Positions 42,458-53,352 of a DNA stretch of 64,000 nt are shown here, piece after piece. Origin of the DNA: Candidatus Thalassolituus haligoni. GTDB taxonomy: Bacteria; Pseudomonadota; Gammaproteobacteria; Pseudomonadales; Oceanobacteraceae. Numbering within the stretch: position 1 is the first letter of the stretch; the number at the start of each line of letters is the position of its first letter. Location: assembly GCF_041222825.1 (NCBI RefSeq), contig NZ_CP139482.1:2635001-2699000 (forward strand), in the 5' to 3' direction. The translations under genes and the position numbers were made by a program. The notes beneath the pieces are model-generated. The model was not told the DNA's origin. It saw only the letters and a program-made list of their open reading frames with translations, and ran no database searches.

Positions 42458-44047
42458 TTATTTTTTGACGAACGGGTTTTCGCCTTCCTGTTTGAGACGG
42501 GGCTTTTTACTGCTGGAAAGATCCAGAGCTTCTGGCTCGGCAGAGCTGGCAGCCACAGCGCGCCCCTTGGCCCAGGCACGGGTATCCTGAATCATTTCCG
42601 CCATGGTTAAAGACAGTGGCGAGGTGGCCTGAATCGCCTTGAGGATATCGTCCTTGTTTAACTGGTGGCCTTCGTCAAAAGCCAGAAACATGGCTTCCTT
42701 AACGGCTTCTTCCAGTTCAGCACCAGTAAAGCCCTTGCTGGCAATCGCGAGCTCATCCAGTTCCTTAGAAGAGAAATCATCCAGCCGATTTCGGCCTTTC
42801 AGATGAATAGAGATAATCTCTTTGCGATCCTGCTGCACCGGCAGATCGACAAAGAATATTTCATCGACACGACCTTTCCGTAGCAACTCTGGTGGTAATT
42901 GGGCGATATGGTTGGCAGTCGCCACCACAAACACCGGTTTCTCTTTTTCCTGCATCCAGGTCAGAAAGGTGCCCAACACCCGGGATGTCGTACCACCGTC
43001 GGTAGCGCCAGAGCTTTGCATACCCGACAGGCCTTTTTCGATCTCATCGACCCAGAGAATACTGGGTGCCAGCGCCTCGGCTGTTTGCAGTGCTGAACGG
43101 ATATTAGCTTCCGACTGCCCCACAATACCGCCATAGATTTTACCCATATCCAGACGCAACAAAGGCAGCTGCCAGGCATTGGCCACTGCTTTGGCGGCCA
43201 GGCTTTTACCTGTGCCCGGCAAACCGAGCAGCAGCACGCCTCGGGGAGTTTCCAGACCAAAATCACGCGCGTCTTTGGTAAACGACTGACGACGGCGATT
43301 CAGCCAGGATTTGAGGTTATCCAAACCACCAATATCGTCGAGCGTGGCTTTCGGATGAAAGTATTCAAGATGTCCGCTTTTGCGAATCACCTGTTCCTTT
43401 TCTTTGACGATAAAGGGGATTTCAGATTCGGTCAGACGCTTGAACTGACAAGCAGCCTTTGAGAAAGCCAGTTGTGCCTCACTGGTGGACAGACCGAGCG
43501 CCGACTCGATCAGAGCAGGTGACTCCTGATAATCCCTGTCATCCAGTTCATACCGCTGCTTGGCCTGAAGCATAAGAGTTTTCAGATCATCGACATCCGG
43601 CAATGGCATTTCCATCACCTGCACCTCTTTCTCCAACTCTGCAGGCAGCAGCGGAGCAGGCTGGGAGAGCACAACAGTGACGTTATTGATTTCACGGCTG
43701 GCAACGGCAATTGCAAACGCTCGCAAGCGGCTGGTCAGGGTGTGCTCATTCAGAAAATGATGGAAGTCTTCCAGAAGCAGGATGAATTCAGATTGGTCTT
43801 GCGAAGATTCAACCAGCCATTCCAGAGCTTCCTGAGGCTGTTCACCCTCATCCTCCGATTCCCAGGAATCGTCTTCGAAATCGTATTTTCTCAAGCCCTG
43901 CGGCATGTTCCATGCGTAGAGGTCTCTGTTTAGGTCTGTGGCTGCCTGAATGCAGCAAGCGCGAATACGCAAGGTTTCGTGACTGATGATTTGAATAACC
44001 GGTGCCGCTGCTTCCGTATTTAGCGTGAACAAATCCCTAAACGTCAT
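42458..44047 (-). CDS. Ycf46-like AAA+ ATPase, first gene of the operon
   Basis: The 529-residue protein has an N-terminal degenerate AAA-like half (1-200: FILLLEDFHHF is a Walker B-like strand, with no P-loop) and a C-terminal active AAA domain: Walker A GLPGTGKS (275-282), Walker B LWVDEIEKG (331-339) and SRVLGTFLTWMQ. The arrangement and text match the Ycf46 group of plastids and cyanobacteria; many other bacteria also carry it. The GAGG at 7 nt before the ATG at 44047 supports the start. It heads the seven-gene operon; I found no convincing sigma70 promoter upstream. Confidence 0.82.
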   Translation of the reverse strand: MTFRDLFTLNTEAAAPVIQIISHETLRIRACCIQAATDLNRDLYAWNMPQGLRKYDFEDDSWESEDEGEQPQEALEWLVESSQDQSEFILLLEDFHHFLNEHTLTSRLRAFAIAVASREINNVTVVLSQPAPLLPAELEKEVQVMEMPLPDVDDLKTLMLQAKQRYELDDRDYQESPALIESALGLSTSEAQLAFSKAACQFKRLTESEIPFIVKEKEQVIRKSGHLEYFHPKATLDDIGGLDNLKSWLNRRRQSFTKDARDFGLETPRGVLLLGLPGTGKSLAAKAVANAWQLPLLRLDMGKIYGGIVGQSEANIRSALQTAEALAPSILWVDEIEKGLSGMQSSGATDGGTTSRVLGTFLTWMQEKEKPVFVVATANHIAQLPPELLRKGRVDEIFFVDLPVQQDRKEIISIHLKGRNRLDDFSSKELDELAIASKGFTGAELEEAVKEAMFLAFDEGHQLNKDDILKAIQATSPLSLTMAEMIQDTRAWAKGRAVAASSAEPEALDLSSSKKPRLKQEGENPFVKK

Positions 44048-44115
44048 TGACTAACCTCAATGTTGAATTGCTAGTAACTAAAACTCATGCCAAATGCATA
44101 TAAGTATTAAAGATA

Positions 44116-44442
44116 TCAAGTCTCCGCAAGCACCCAGGCGGAGCTTCTTGTCCTGACCCGCTGTAAATAATCCGCACAAGCTGATTCCACCGGAATAAGC
44201 TGCCTATGCTCATCCAGTACCGGCATTCGAGGGAGATGATCGAGAAATGGCGTCAGCATACTGTCAGCCATGCTGTAGTGCTCACCGGCCAGCCACTGGC
44301 TCTGACTCAGCAGCTGTTCAACAATCGCAATAAAGCCACGAGCCGAAAGTTGATAAAGAAGGGTGCGCTCCGGCCGATGGCGTAAATGCAGCGGTGCGCC
44401 GACACTCGGGCTGGCTTCCCTACCAACCGGCAACGGCAACAT
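44116..44442 (-). pseudogene. Glutathione S-transferase C-terminal remnant
   Basis: The frame encodes 108 residues with the GST C-terminal domain pattern: LLSQSQWLAGEHYSMADSML then TPFLDHLPRMPVLDE. The N-terminal thioredoxin-like domain that binds glutathione is missing. Normal GSTs are about 200 aa. AGGA lies 8 nt upstream of the ATG at 44442, so expression cannot be excluded, but the lost domain implies a broken gene. It borders the seven-gene operon, near one edge of the island. Confidence 0.7.
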
Positions 44443-44539
44443 GCTTGCATCCTTGCGAAGTTATTACAGGCTCAGGTTAGCACGTTTGTAATTCCATCTA
44501 CCAGACGGCATAGAGCCTAACGTTGCCAGCCAGTACCGG

Positions 44540-46117
44540 TCACTCCCACTCAATCGTCGCCGGTGGTTTGCTGGATACGTCATAGGTCACGCGGGAGACG
44601 TGTTCTATTTCGTTGATAATGCGGTTGGATACTTTCTCCAGCAGCTCGTACGGCAAGTGCGCCCAGCGGGCGGTCATAAAGTCGATGGTTTCGACTGCGC
44701 GCAGAGCAATTACCCATTCGTAGCGGCGCTGGTCGCCGACGACGCCAACGGATTTTTGCGGAATAAATACCGCGAAGGCCTGGCTGGTTTTGTGGTACCA
44801 GTCGAAGTTATGCAGTTCTTCAATAAAGATGGCATCGGCTTCGCGCAGGATATCGGCGTATTCTTTTTTCACTTCGCCAAGTATACGGACGCCCAAGCCC
44901 GGCCCTGGGAATGGATGGCGGTAGACCATGTCGTAGGGCAGGCCCAGTTCCAGGCCGATTTTACGCACTTCGTCCTTGAACAGTTCGCGTAATGGTTCTA
45001 CCAATGCCATTTTCATATCGTCTGGCAGGCCGCCGACGTTATGGTGAGATTTGATGACGTGGGCCTTACCGGTTTTGGAGGCAGCGGATTCAATCACATC
45101 CGGGTAGATGGTGCCTTGTGCCAGGAAGTGTACGTCTTTGAGTTTGGTGGCTTCGGCGTCGAATACGTCGATAAAGTTGCCGCCAATGGCCTTACGCTTG
45201 GCTTCCGGATCGGTCACGCCAGCCAGGGCACCCAGGAACAGCGCTTCGGCGTCGGCACGGATGACTTTAACGCCCATATTTTTGGCAAACATGTCCATCA
45301 CCATGTCGCCTTCGTTCTTGCGCAACAGGCCGTTATCGACAAAAACACAGGTCAGCTGGTCGCCGATGGCCTTGTGCAATAAGGCCGCCACCACGGAGGA
45401 GTCCACACCACCCGACAGGCCGAGCAATACTTTTTGATCGCCGACTTGGACGCGGACTTTTTCGATCTGGTCTTCGATGATTTTTGCCGGTGTCCAGAGC
45501 ACTTCGCAGCCACAGATGTCCAGAATAAAGCGTTCCAGAATGCGTTGGCCTTGCAGGCTATGGGTCACTTCCGGGTGGAACTGAACGCCGTAGAAATGTT
45601 TGTCGGCCAGGTACATACCGGCAATCGGGCATGAAGGCGTTGAGGCCATCAGCTCAAAGCCTTCGGGCATGGCAGATACTTTGTCGCCGTGACTCATCCA
45701 GACGTCCAGCAGTGACTGGCCGTCGTCGGTGATGTGATCCCGAATGTCATGGAACAGCTGGCTATTGCCTTCCACCTGAATCTGGGCGTAGCCGAATTCA
45801 CGAATGCTGGAACCCTGAACCTTGCCACCCAGCTGCTCTGCCATGGTTTGCATACCATAGCAGATACCCAGCACGGGCACGCCCAGGGTAAATACACATT
45901 CCGGAGCCCGTGGTGATCCGGCTTCGGTCACTGATTCCGGGCCACCGGCCAGAATAATACCGCTCGGGTTGTATTCAAGAATTTCGGCGGCGTCCATATC
46001 AAAGGCACGTATTTCCGAAAACACACCGATTTCGCGCACACGACGGGCAATCAGTTGGGTGTATTGGGAGCCAAAATCCAGAATCAGAATTTTCTGGGCG
46101 TGGATATCTTGAGACAT
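44540..46117 (-). CDS. guaA: GMP synthase (glutamine-hydrolysing)
   Basis: This enzyme turns XMP, ATP and glutamine into GMP, the last step of guanine nucleotide synthesis. The 525-residue product (normal length) has the class I glutamine amidotransferase domain with the nucleophile in GICYGMQ and the His/Glu pair in FHPEVTHS, then the ATP pyrophosphatase loop GLSGGVDSS, and the C-terminal dimerisation domain ending PPATIEWE. It follows guaB on the same strand, 233 bp downstream, with a terminator-like hairpin between. Confidence 0.98.
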   Translation of the reverse strand: MSQDIHAQKILILDFGSQYTQLIARRVREIGVFSEIRAFDMDAAEILEYNPSGIILAGGPESVTEAGSPRAPECVFTLGVPVLGICYGMQTMAEQLGGKVQGSSIREFGYAQIQVEGNSQLFHDIRDHITDDGQSLLDVWMSHGDKVSAMPEGFELMASTPSCPIAGMYLADKHFYGVQFHPEVTHSLQGQRILERFILDICGCEVLWTPAKIIEDQIEKVRVQVGDQKVLLGLSGGVDSSVVAALLHKAIGDQLTCVFVDNGLLRKNEGDMVMDMFAKNMGVKVIRADAEALFLGALAGVTDPEAKRKAIGGNFIDVFDAEATKLKDVHFLAQGTIYPDVIESAASKTGKAHVIKSHHNVGGLPDDMKMALVEPLRELFKDEVRKIGLELGLPYDMVYRHPFPGPGLGVRILGEVKKEYADILREADAIFIEELHNFDWYHKTSQAFAVFIPQKSVGVVGDQRRYEWVIALRAVETIDFMTARWAHLPYELLEKVSNRIINEIEHVSRVTYDVSSKPPATIEWE

Positions 46118-46172
46118 AGGGTATCCATGGTAACGGGGCCACAGCCCACGGTTGAATAATCAGTAAAAATGC

Positions 46173-46198
46173 AAAAAGGGGACGCTAATCCCCCTCTT
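46173..46198 (-). terminator. Intrinsic terminator between guaB and guaA
   Basis: On the minus strand GGGGA-TTAGCG-TCCCC is followed by TTTTTGC. It lies 150 bp after the guaB stop and about 60 bp before the guaA start, so it may end the guaB transcript or regulate read-through into guaA. Confidence 0.65.
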
Positions 46199-46350
46199 TA
46201 AAATCCGCGTTGTCGAATTCCAGTCCTTGCTGCTCTACCCTGCTGCTGGCTGCTTATAGCCACTAACACACCACTAACACCGTCATTAACAGTAAACACC
46301 GTCACTAGCACAGCGATGCAGTAGACAGCAGTGCCATAGAGCAGTCAGCA

Positions 46351-47871
<1,521 letters not shown>

Positions 47872-47971
47872 TTACCCGAAGTCAAACGCGGTGGCGGAAA
47901 GCCCTGTTCGCTGGCCTGATCCGCCGGGAATATCACGTTTTCAAGCGACCCCGGAGAAACTTAGGCGCGGC

Positions 47972-48000
47972 ATTGTACCCGGAAATAACTACCTCGACAA
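47972..48000 (-). promoter_or_regulatory. Sigma70 promoter of guaB with GC-rich discriminator
   Basis: On the minus strand TTGTCG (47995-48000) and TACAAT (47972-47977) are separated by exactly 17 bp. Directly after the -10 comes GCCGCGCC, a GC-rich discriminator of the kind linked to ppGpp-dependent repression in E. coli. The promoter overlaps the 3' end of the hydrolase gene. Confidence 0.6.
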
Positions 48001-48942
48001 CGCCGCGCACGAAAGTCCGGAGATGAACGCCAGCGTCTGCTGACGCACTGCCGCGCTTGAAAAACCGGCAATATGAGGGCCTGTTGCATTGATCCAGCAA
48101 GCCGGGCCAGACACATCGGAATACAGTGTTTTACCCTGTTCGACCCGGATAACCTGATCATCCGGGCTATGGATCACCAGTACCGGCACAGAAACCGCCG
48201 CTGCATAGTTGTCGGGATCCCAGTCAGACGGCAACAACCAGGTTGCCGGTATCAATACCCAGCCGATCCAGCTGCGGGAGAACATGTCTCGGGCGACCTC
48301 GGCATAATGTGCCGGTGGTGCTTCCAGCACCAGGGCATCAATGCCATAGCGCTCGGCCTGGAGGGCGACAAACGGCACCGCCAGCCCGGCACCAATACTC
48401 TGCCCCAGCACCACCAGCGGACGGTCGGGAAAACGTTGCTGTAACCATTCGGCGGCGGCCTGAATATCCATCAACACGTCCGGCAGTAGTGGTTGTCCTT
48501 GTGAGGCACCAAAACCGCGATAATCCAGCGCCAGCAAGCCAATTCCCTGCGGTGGCAACCAGGACACGCTGAGTAAGTGAGAACTGATGTTTTCTGCATT
48601 GCCATGCAGGTAAAGCACCACCGGCAATGGCGTTACCGACGATGACACAGATTCCGCTTTGGCGGCTGTGTTGTCTTCGTTGTTGTCTTCTTGTGCGGGA
48701 ATCCACCAGGCATGCAGCGAGGTGCCGTCGGCAGCAGTCAGGGCGACGTCTTCATAGGCCAGGCCCAGTTCCGCAGGGGTACGAATCCAGACTTGCTGAG
48801 GATGAAAATAAAGCCGGGTCAGCGACGTACAGCCAGACAGCATCAATAGCAGGCCGATCACCATAGCGCTGCGCCCCCAGCCAGATCCTCTGCTGCCCAC
48901 ACGACAACATCGCCGCCCTCGCCATCCGCGCCAACGCATCAT
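47989..48942 (-). CDS. Lipoprotein alpha/beta hydrolase
   Basis: The protein has a lipobox (LLLMLSGC) at the end of a signal region, then a hydrolase fold: YLHGNAENIS, DYRGFGASQG, the nucleophile elbow GQSIGAGL and a late HSPDDQ plus HIAG. This is the Bem46/YfhR-type family, likely a membrane-linked esterase. Two starts are plausible: the ATG at 48942, overlapping the upstream stop by 1 nt, gives a 36-residue Arg-rich lead, while the ATG at 48864 with GGGGG 9 nt upstream gives a compact signal peptide. Translational coupling favours the first. Confidence 0.8.
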   Translation of the reverse strand: MMRWRGWRGRRCCRVGSRGSGWGRSAMVIGLLLMLSGCTSLTRLYFHPQQVWIRTPAELGLAYEDVALTAADGTSLHAWWIPAQEDNNEDNTAAKAESVSSSVTPLPVVLYLHGNAENISSHLLSVSWLPPQGIGLLALDYRGFGASQGQPLLPDVLMDIQAAAEWLQQRFPDRPLVVLGQSIGAGLAVPFVALQAERYGIDALVLEAPPAHYAEVARDMFSRSWIGWVLIPATWLLPSDWDPDNYAAAVSVPVLVIHSPDDQVIRVEQGKTLYSDVSGPACWINATGPHIAGFSSAAVRQQTLAFISGLSCAALSR

Positions 48943-50987
48943 CAGAAATACCAGTTCAACCCAAGCGACCATTGCTCAACCCATGTTTGTTCAAAACGCG
49001 TTGTTTGGGCAAGCAGTCGGATCTGGCCGGATTCCATGACCGACCATCCCAGTTGTCCTTGCCATTCCAGCAGATCCAGCGACTCACCGGCAATGGCCGG
49101 ATGCCAGCGCCCGGATAGTTGCCACTGCCAGTGCTCCCCCTGATACAGCCAACCGGCCTGCGGGCCTGCCGACAGGCTCCAGCCAGCGTCACCCAACTGC
49201 TGCCCTGCCAGCAAACGGGTTTCCAGCAAGGTGTAAACACGCCCCATGCCATTGGGTGACAGGGGGCTTTGCCCAAGCCCCCAAGTGTAACCAAACACCG
49301 TCTCCAGATAACCATGGCCTGCACCGGGTCTGCCAGCCAGACCGGGCAAGCGGTCGTATCCGGCATCCACGCCCCAAGATAATGGCCGCAACAATTCACC
49401 ACGGCTGGCCAGCGACAGCACCTTGACCGCCGACAGCTGCTGTACCCGCAGGCCGTCTTGCGCCTGATCACGCAAGGTCAGATGCATCATCTGGATTTCA
49501 GAACCGGCAACAAAACCCGTCGGACGATCCATCACATCATGGTATGCCGGACGCAGCGACAGATCGGCAAACCGCTCTCCGCCAACCGCCCCGATCGATA
49601 CACCGATGCGGCCAGAGCCGTGCCCCAGATCATCACGCACAGGCGCTTGCACCGGTTGCGGAAACGCACTGCCACTCGCCAGCGTCAGCTGACTGCGCGC
49701 CTGCAGCAGCGCCAGTGTCTGACGGCGCAAGGTCGGCGTCGCCTGTTTCTTTCTGACCGACAGGTAACGGGCGTATTGGAAAGCGAGCTCCAGCACCTGC
49801 GCTTTGTGCTGATCGTCCAGTTGCTCTGGCAATTGCTCCGGCGACCGCTGGCCTTCCACCAGCTGACGGGCCAGAGCAATCATATCCGGCGAACTTTGAT
49901 ATTCCATGTTGTCCAGTTCTGCCGCTGCCGAAGGCCGGAACACGTGACCTGCGATCAGCTGCGCCGAATCCAGCGCCCGGATGGTTTCTACCGGAATGGC
50001 GGTGAATAAAAACCCATCGGCCAGATCAGAACGCTCGGTCGCGGCATCAATCATAGCTAACACCCGGTAGGAGCAATTTTCATCAAAAAAGAAATAATCA
50101 AACTCGGTATCCTTCAACTCCCAGATATGGCGCACAAACTGGTCGACTTCGGCCGGTGTCAACGCCAGTGGATACTCCCATACATTGCGATATTCCATGT
50201 GCTGATACTCACGGGTTTTAACGTGATACGGCATCACCGACACCACGCCCGGGTAGCCTCCCGTCAGCCCCTTGTAACTGAATACCAGCTCGTTATCGTC
50301 CGGGTTCGCATTGGCGGCAAAATTCACACTGTAAGCCAGCAGTTTGCTGGAGTCCGGATCCTGGCGATCCATACGCACCAGGGTGTGGCCATACATGGAT
50401 GAGGGCGAATTAATGTGTGAGGCCGGGAATACCAACGTCAGCGAATAAGCCCCCAGCGTCTCGCGCCAGCGCTCAAATTCCGGGCATGCCTGATCTTGCC
50501 AGTCGTATTCCGGCAACTGCAGTCGGAGCCAGTGATAACGGGCCGGAAAACGGCATTGCGCCGACGTATCCGGAGCCATATCCCGCTGTAAAAATGCCGC
50601 CACAGCCGCTTGTAATTCAGCCCGCAAACCTGCGTCACCTTGCAGATGACCCTCTGGATGAGCCAGATAAAATTCGGGCGAATCGTTCTGCGCCATCCAG
50701 CGAAAGCTGAACGGGTGATAACGATAATGCAGCAGATGATGCCACTGCGGCTTGCTTGCCAGCGCTTCCAGCTGCGTCACTCTGCTTTCAGACCAGAAGG
50801 CCGGATTATCGTTAGCGATTGGAGTCGCTGCTGTTGCTGTTGCTGTTGCTGTTGCGGCAGCAGATACCGTGACAGAAGAAGCCGCCACCGTAATCAACGC
50901 CACCGTAATCAACGTCATCGTTCCTGTCAGACGCCGCATCCATCCGGACAGGCAGATACCGGTTTTGTAGCCGGGATAAAAACTCAT
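48942..50987 (-). CDS. DUF4105 (Lnb-like) outer-surface protein
   Basis: The protein of about 681 residues has a signal peptide (SSVTVSAA), an Ala/Thr stretch, and the DUF4105 / Lnb N-terminal periplasmic domain: LVFPASHINSPSSMYGHTLV, then YFFFDENCSYRVLAMIDAA with a conserved Cys. The C-terminal half is rich in Gly and aromatic residues with alternating strands and ends SLGLNWYF, resembling an outer-membrane barrel. The family is linked to lipid-modified cell-envelope processes, but its activity is not proven. ATG 50987 is chosen. The GCTGTT-type repeat near 50832 encodes the Ala-Thr run. It is coupled to the hydrolase gene by a 1-nt overlap. Confidence 0.8.
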   Translation of the reverse strand: MSFYPGYKTGICLSGWMRRLTGTMTLITVALITVAASSVTVSAAATATATATAATPIANDNPAFWSESRVTQLEALASKPQWHHLLHYRYHPFSFRWMAQNDSPEFYLAHPEGHLQGDAGLRAELQAAVAAFLQRDMAPDTSAQCRFPARYHWLRLQLPEYDWQDQACPEFERWRETLGAYSLTLVFPASHINSPSSMYGHTLVRMDRQDPDSSKLLAYSVNFAANANPDDNELVFSYKGLTGGYPGVVSVMPYHVKTREYQHMEYRNVWEYPLALTPAEVDQFVRHIWELKDTEFDYFFFDENCSYRVLAMIDAATERSDLADGFLFTAIPVETIRALDSAQLIAGHVFRPSAAAELDNMEYQSSPDMIALARQLVEGQRSPEQLPEQLDDQHKAQVLELAFQYARYLSVRKKQATPTLRRQTLALLQARSQLTLASGSAFPQPVQAPVRDDLGHGSGRIGVSIGAVGGERFADLSLRPAYHDVMDRPTGFVAGSEIQMMHLTLRDQAQDGLRVQQLSAVKVLSLASRGELLRPLSWGVDAGYDRLPGLAGRPGAGHGYLETVFGYTWGLGQSPLSPNGMGRVYTLLETRLLAGQQLGDAGWSLSAGPQAGWLYQGEHWQWQLSGRWHPAIAGESLDLLEWQGQLGWSVMESGQIRLLAQTTRFEQTWVEQWSLGLNWYF

Positions 50988-51125
50988 TAACAATCCATTC
51001 ACTCGTCAGATCCGTCCATATGATCAGCGCCAGCAATTCGCACCTGTACCAGCCATAACCAACCGCTCCTCTGTAACCCACGACAACACAGCAGCCCACA
51101 GAACCAGACACATAAAATAAAGCAC

Positions 51126-51153
51126 ATAAAAAAGTGCGCCTCAGCGCACTTTA
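51126..51153 (-). terminator. Intrinsic terminator after the DUF3015 gene
   Basis: The minus strand has AAAGTGCGC-TGAG-GCGCACTTT followed by a run of T (plus-strand A at 51127-51133). It lies 66 bp beyond the DUF3015 stop. Confidence 0.8.
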
Positions 51154-51218
51154 ATCAAGTAGCAATACCGCTAGAAATAATCGTTACCCGGCACCCTGCT
51201 TGCCAACAACAGGAACGA

Positions 51219-51698
51219 TCAACCCAGGTATTTCTGCAGGCTGGCATCGGCAGCCATCGCAGCCGTCATTGCAGCCAGCGTCGTTGCAGAGGTCGCATTT
51301 TCGTTAAACATGGTATCGAAACCGGACTGCAGCACTGCCGCGAAGGTTGCGCGATCGGACAGTTCAACCCCCACCACTTCAGCCAGGGCATTCAGGGTTT
51401 CACCTTCACCAACCGCCACATCGGCAGCCAGCTGATCCATATTTTCGTCGATAAATGCCTGCGTCAATCCTTTCGACAACGGGCCATGAGCAGACTCACA
51501 ACCAAGCGTGCCAGAGGTCATACCGAAAGTCTGGTTACCAGAGGTGGCGTTGGTGGTTGCTGCCAGCACATGTTCATGCCACTCGTCGGCATCAGGGAAG
51601 ATAACGGCAGTGCCCAAGCCACATCCAGCCGGGCCGTTAGACGCCAGTGCAAACGAAGAAGACGCTGCCAAAATGGCAATTGCTGCAATTTTTTTCAT
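51219..51698 (-). CDS. DUF3015 family periplasmic protein
   Basis: The 159-residue protein has a classic signal peptide (MKKIAAIAILAASSSFALAS) and matches the DUF3015 pattern: GPAGCGLGTAVI, TSGTLGCES and a C-terminal FDTMFNENATSAT region. Two conserved Cys may form a disulfide. It is likely a small periplasmic protein of unknown function. The gene is divergent from xseA (about 260 bp) and ends in a terminator. Confidence 0.88.
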   Translation of the reverse strand: MKKIAAIAILAASSSFALASNGPAGCGLGTAVIFPDADEWHEHVLAATTNATSGNQTFGMTSGTLGCESAHGPLSKGLTQAFIDENMDQLAADVAVGEGETLNALAEVVGVELSDRATFAAVLQSGFDTMFNENATSATTLAAMTAAMAADASLQKYLG

Positions 51699-51959
51699 AG
51701 TCCTTAATCCTTTAACTTGAAAATGGGGTCAATGAAGCGCTGCAGACATTATTGCCCTGCGGCGTTCAATAAATACACTAATATGCCTGATCGATGACGT
51801 CTATATTACCAACTACCGATATTCGACATACTGCGCCATCTCCCAAAACGCTCACTGCACACCGGAAGCATCTCATCAAAGACAGACTTTTTAGAATCAC
51901 CCGCTGGCCAACGCCACAGCGCTGTGGCAGCCTCTGGACAAACCCTGTTCGAGACCATC

Positions 51960-53309
51960 ATGCCTGCACCGACCCCGTCCGCCGTTTTTACGGTCAGCCA
52001 GTTAAACGAGCGCGCCAAGCAACTGCTGGAAATATCCTTTGCCAGTGTGCGAGTAGAAGGTGAACTGTCGAACCTGTCCCGGCCGTCATCCGGCCACTGG
52101 TATTTCAGCCTGAAAGACAGTGGTGCTCAGGTACGTTGCGCCATGTTCCGTTCACGTACCGCACAGTTAAAATTCGCTCCGAAGGAAGGCGACAAGGTCG
52201 AAATTCGCGCCAAGGTCAGCCTGTACGAAGCTCGCGGCGACTATCAGCTGATTGTCGAAAGCATGAAACCGGCGGGTGAAGGGGCATTATTACTGGCCTT
52301 CCAGCAGCAAAAACAACGGTTGGCAGCCGAAGGTCTGTTTAATGCGGAGTACAAGCAGCCGATCCCGAAAGCCCGGCGTATTGCCGTTATTACCTCTGCG
52401 ACCGGAGCGGCGCTACACGATATTCTGACGGTATTGCAACGGCGCAATCCAGCCGTCGAGGTCGATGTCTATCCGGCACGGGTACAAGGCCAGGATGCCG
52501 CAGCCCAGCTGATTGCCGCCCTGGCACGGGCCAATCGCGATAACAGCGTCGACGTGATTATTCTCGGACGCGGCGGTGGCTCGCTGGAAGACCTCTGGTG
52601 CTTTAACGATGAGGCTCTGGTGCGCGCCGTCTTCGCCTCACGTTTACCGGTCGTCAGCGCCGTCGGCCATGAAGTGGATTTCACCCTGTGCGACTTTGTT
52701 GCCGACCTGCGTGCGCCAACCCCGTCCGCAGCCGCAGAACTGGTCAGTGACGACCAGTCCAGCCGCCTGCAACAACTCGCCCAACTGTCGCAACGACTGT
52801 TACGCAGCCAGCGCCAGTCCTTACTGACCGCCAGCCAGCGCCTGCAGCATTTGCAACAGCGTGTGCGCCACCCGGCGCAGCAACTGGAGCAAAAAGCCCA
52901 ACAACTGGACCGACTGGAACAGCGCCTGATTTCCGTCTGGCAACAGCAACAACAGCAACGTCACTGGCACATCCAGCAGTGGCATCAGCGGCTGCAACAC
53001 CAGCATCCGCAAACCACCCTGACAGCTCTGAACAGCCAGAACAGCCAGCTCGGCAGCCGTCTGCAACAGGCGATGGAACGGCTGCTCCAGCAGCGCCAGC
53101 AACAACTTGGCTATCAGGCACAGCTGCTTAATAACCTTAGCCCGCTCAATGTACTGGGCCGGGGTTATGCGCTCTGTCAGACGCCAACCGGCGAAGTGAT
53201 TCGTACTGCCCGGATGCAGCAACCAGGGACACGGGTGCATACGCGCCTGGCGGAAGGCTGGCTTGAATGCGAAGTGCTTGCTTCCCACTCAGACAACACA
53301 TCCCGCTGA
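51960..53309 (+). CDS. xseA: Exodeoxyribonuclease VII large subunit
   Basis: This is the large subunit of an exonuclease that degrades single-stranded DNA into oligonucleotides. The 449-residue product has an N-terminal OB-fold (VRVEGELSNLSRPSSGHWYF), the catalytic core with ITSATGAALHDIL and LGRGGGSLEDLWCFNDEALV, and a long coiled coil rich in Gln and Leu, ending in LNVLGRGYALC. The length is typical (E. coli 456). An ATG at 51960 is chosen; a longer frame from 51924 adds 12 residues. The small subunit gene xseB is not in the window. Confidence 0.95.
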   Translation: MPAPTPSAVFTVSQLNERAKQLLEISFASVRVEGELSNLSRPSSGHWYFSLKDSGAQVRCAMFRSRTAQLKFAPKEGDKVEIRAKVSLYEARGDYQLIVESMKPAGEGALLLAFQQQKQRLAAEGLFNAEYKQPIPKARRIAVITSATGAALHDILTVLQRRNPAVEVDVYPARVQGQDAAAQLIAALARANRDNSVDVIILGRGGGSLEDLWCFNDEALVRAVFASRLPVVSAVGHEVDFTLCDFVADLRAPTPSAAAELVSDDQSSRLQQLAQLSQRLLRSQRQSLLTASQRLQHLQQRVRHPAQQLEQKAQQLDRLEQRLISVWQQQQQQRHWHIQQWHQRLQHQHPQTTLTALNSQNSQLGSRLQQAMERLLQQRQQQLGYQAQLLNNLSPLNVLGRGYALCQTPTGEVIRTARMQQPGTRVHTRLAEGWLECEVLASHSDNTSR

Positions 53310-53352
53310 TGTCAGTCGAGACCAGACAGATAAGCAAAGGAGATAGACAACA

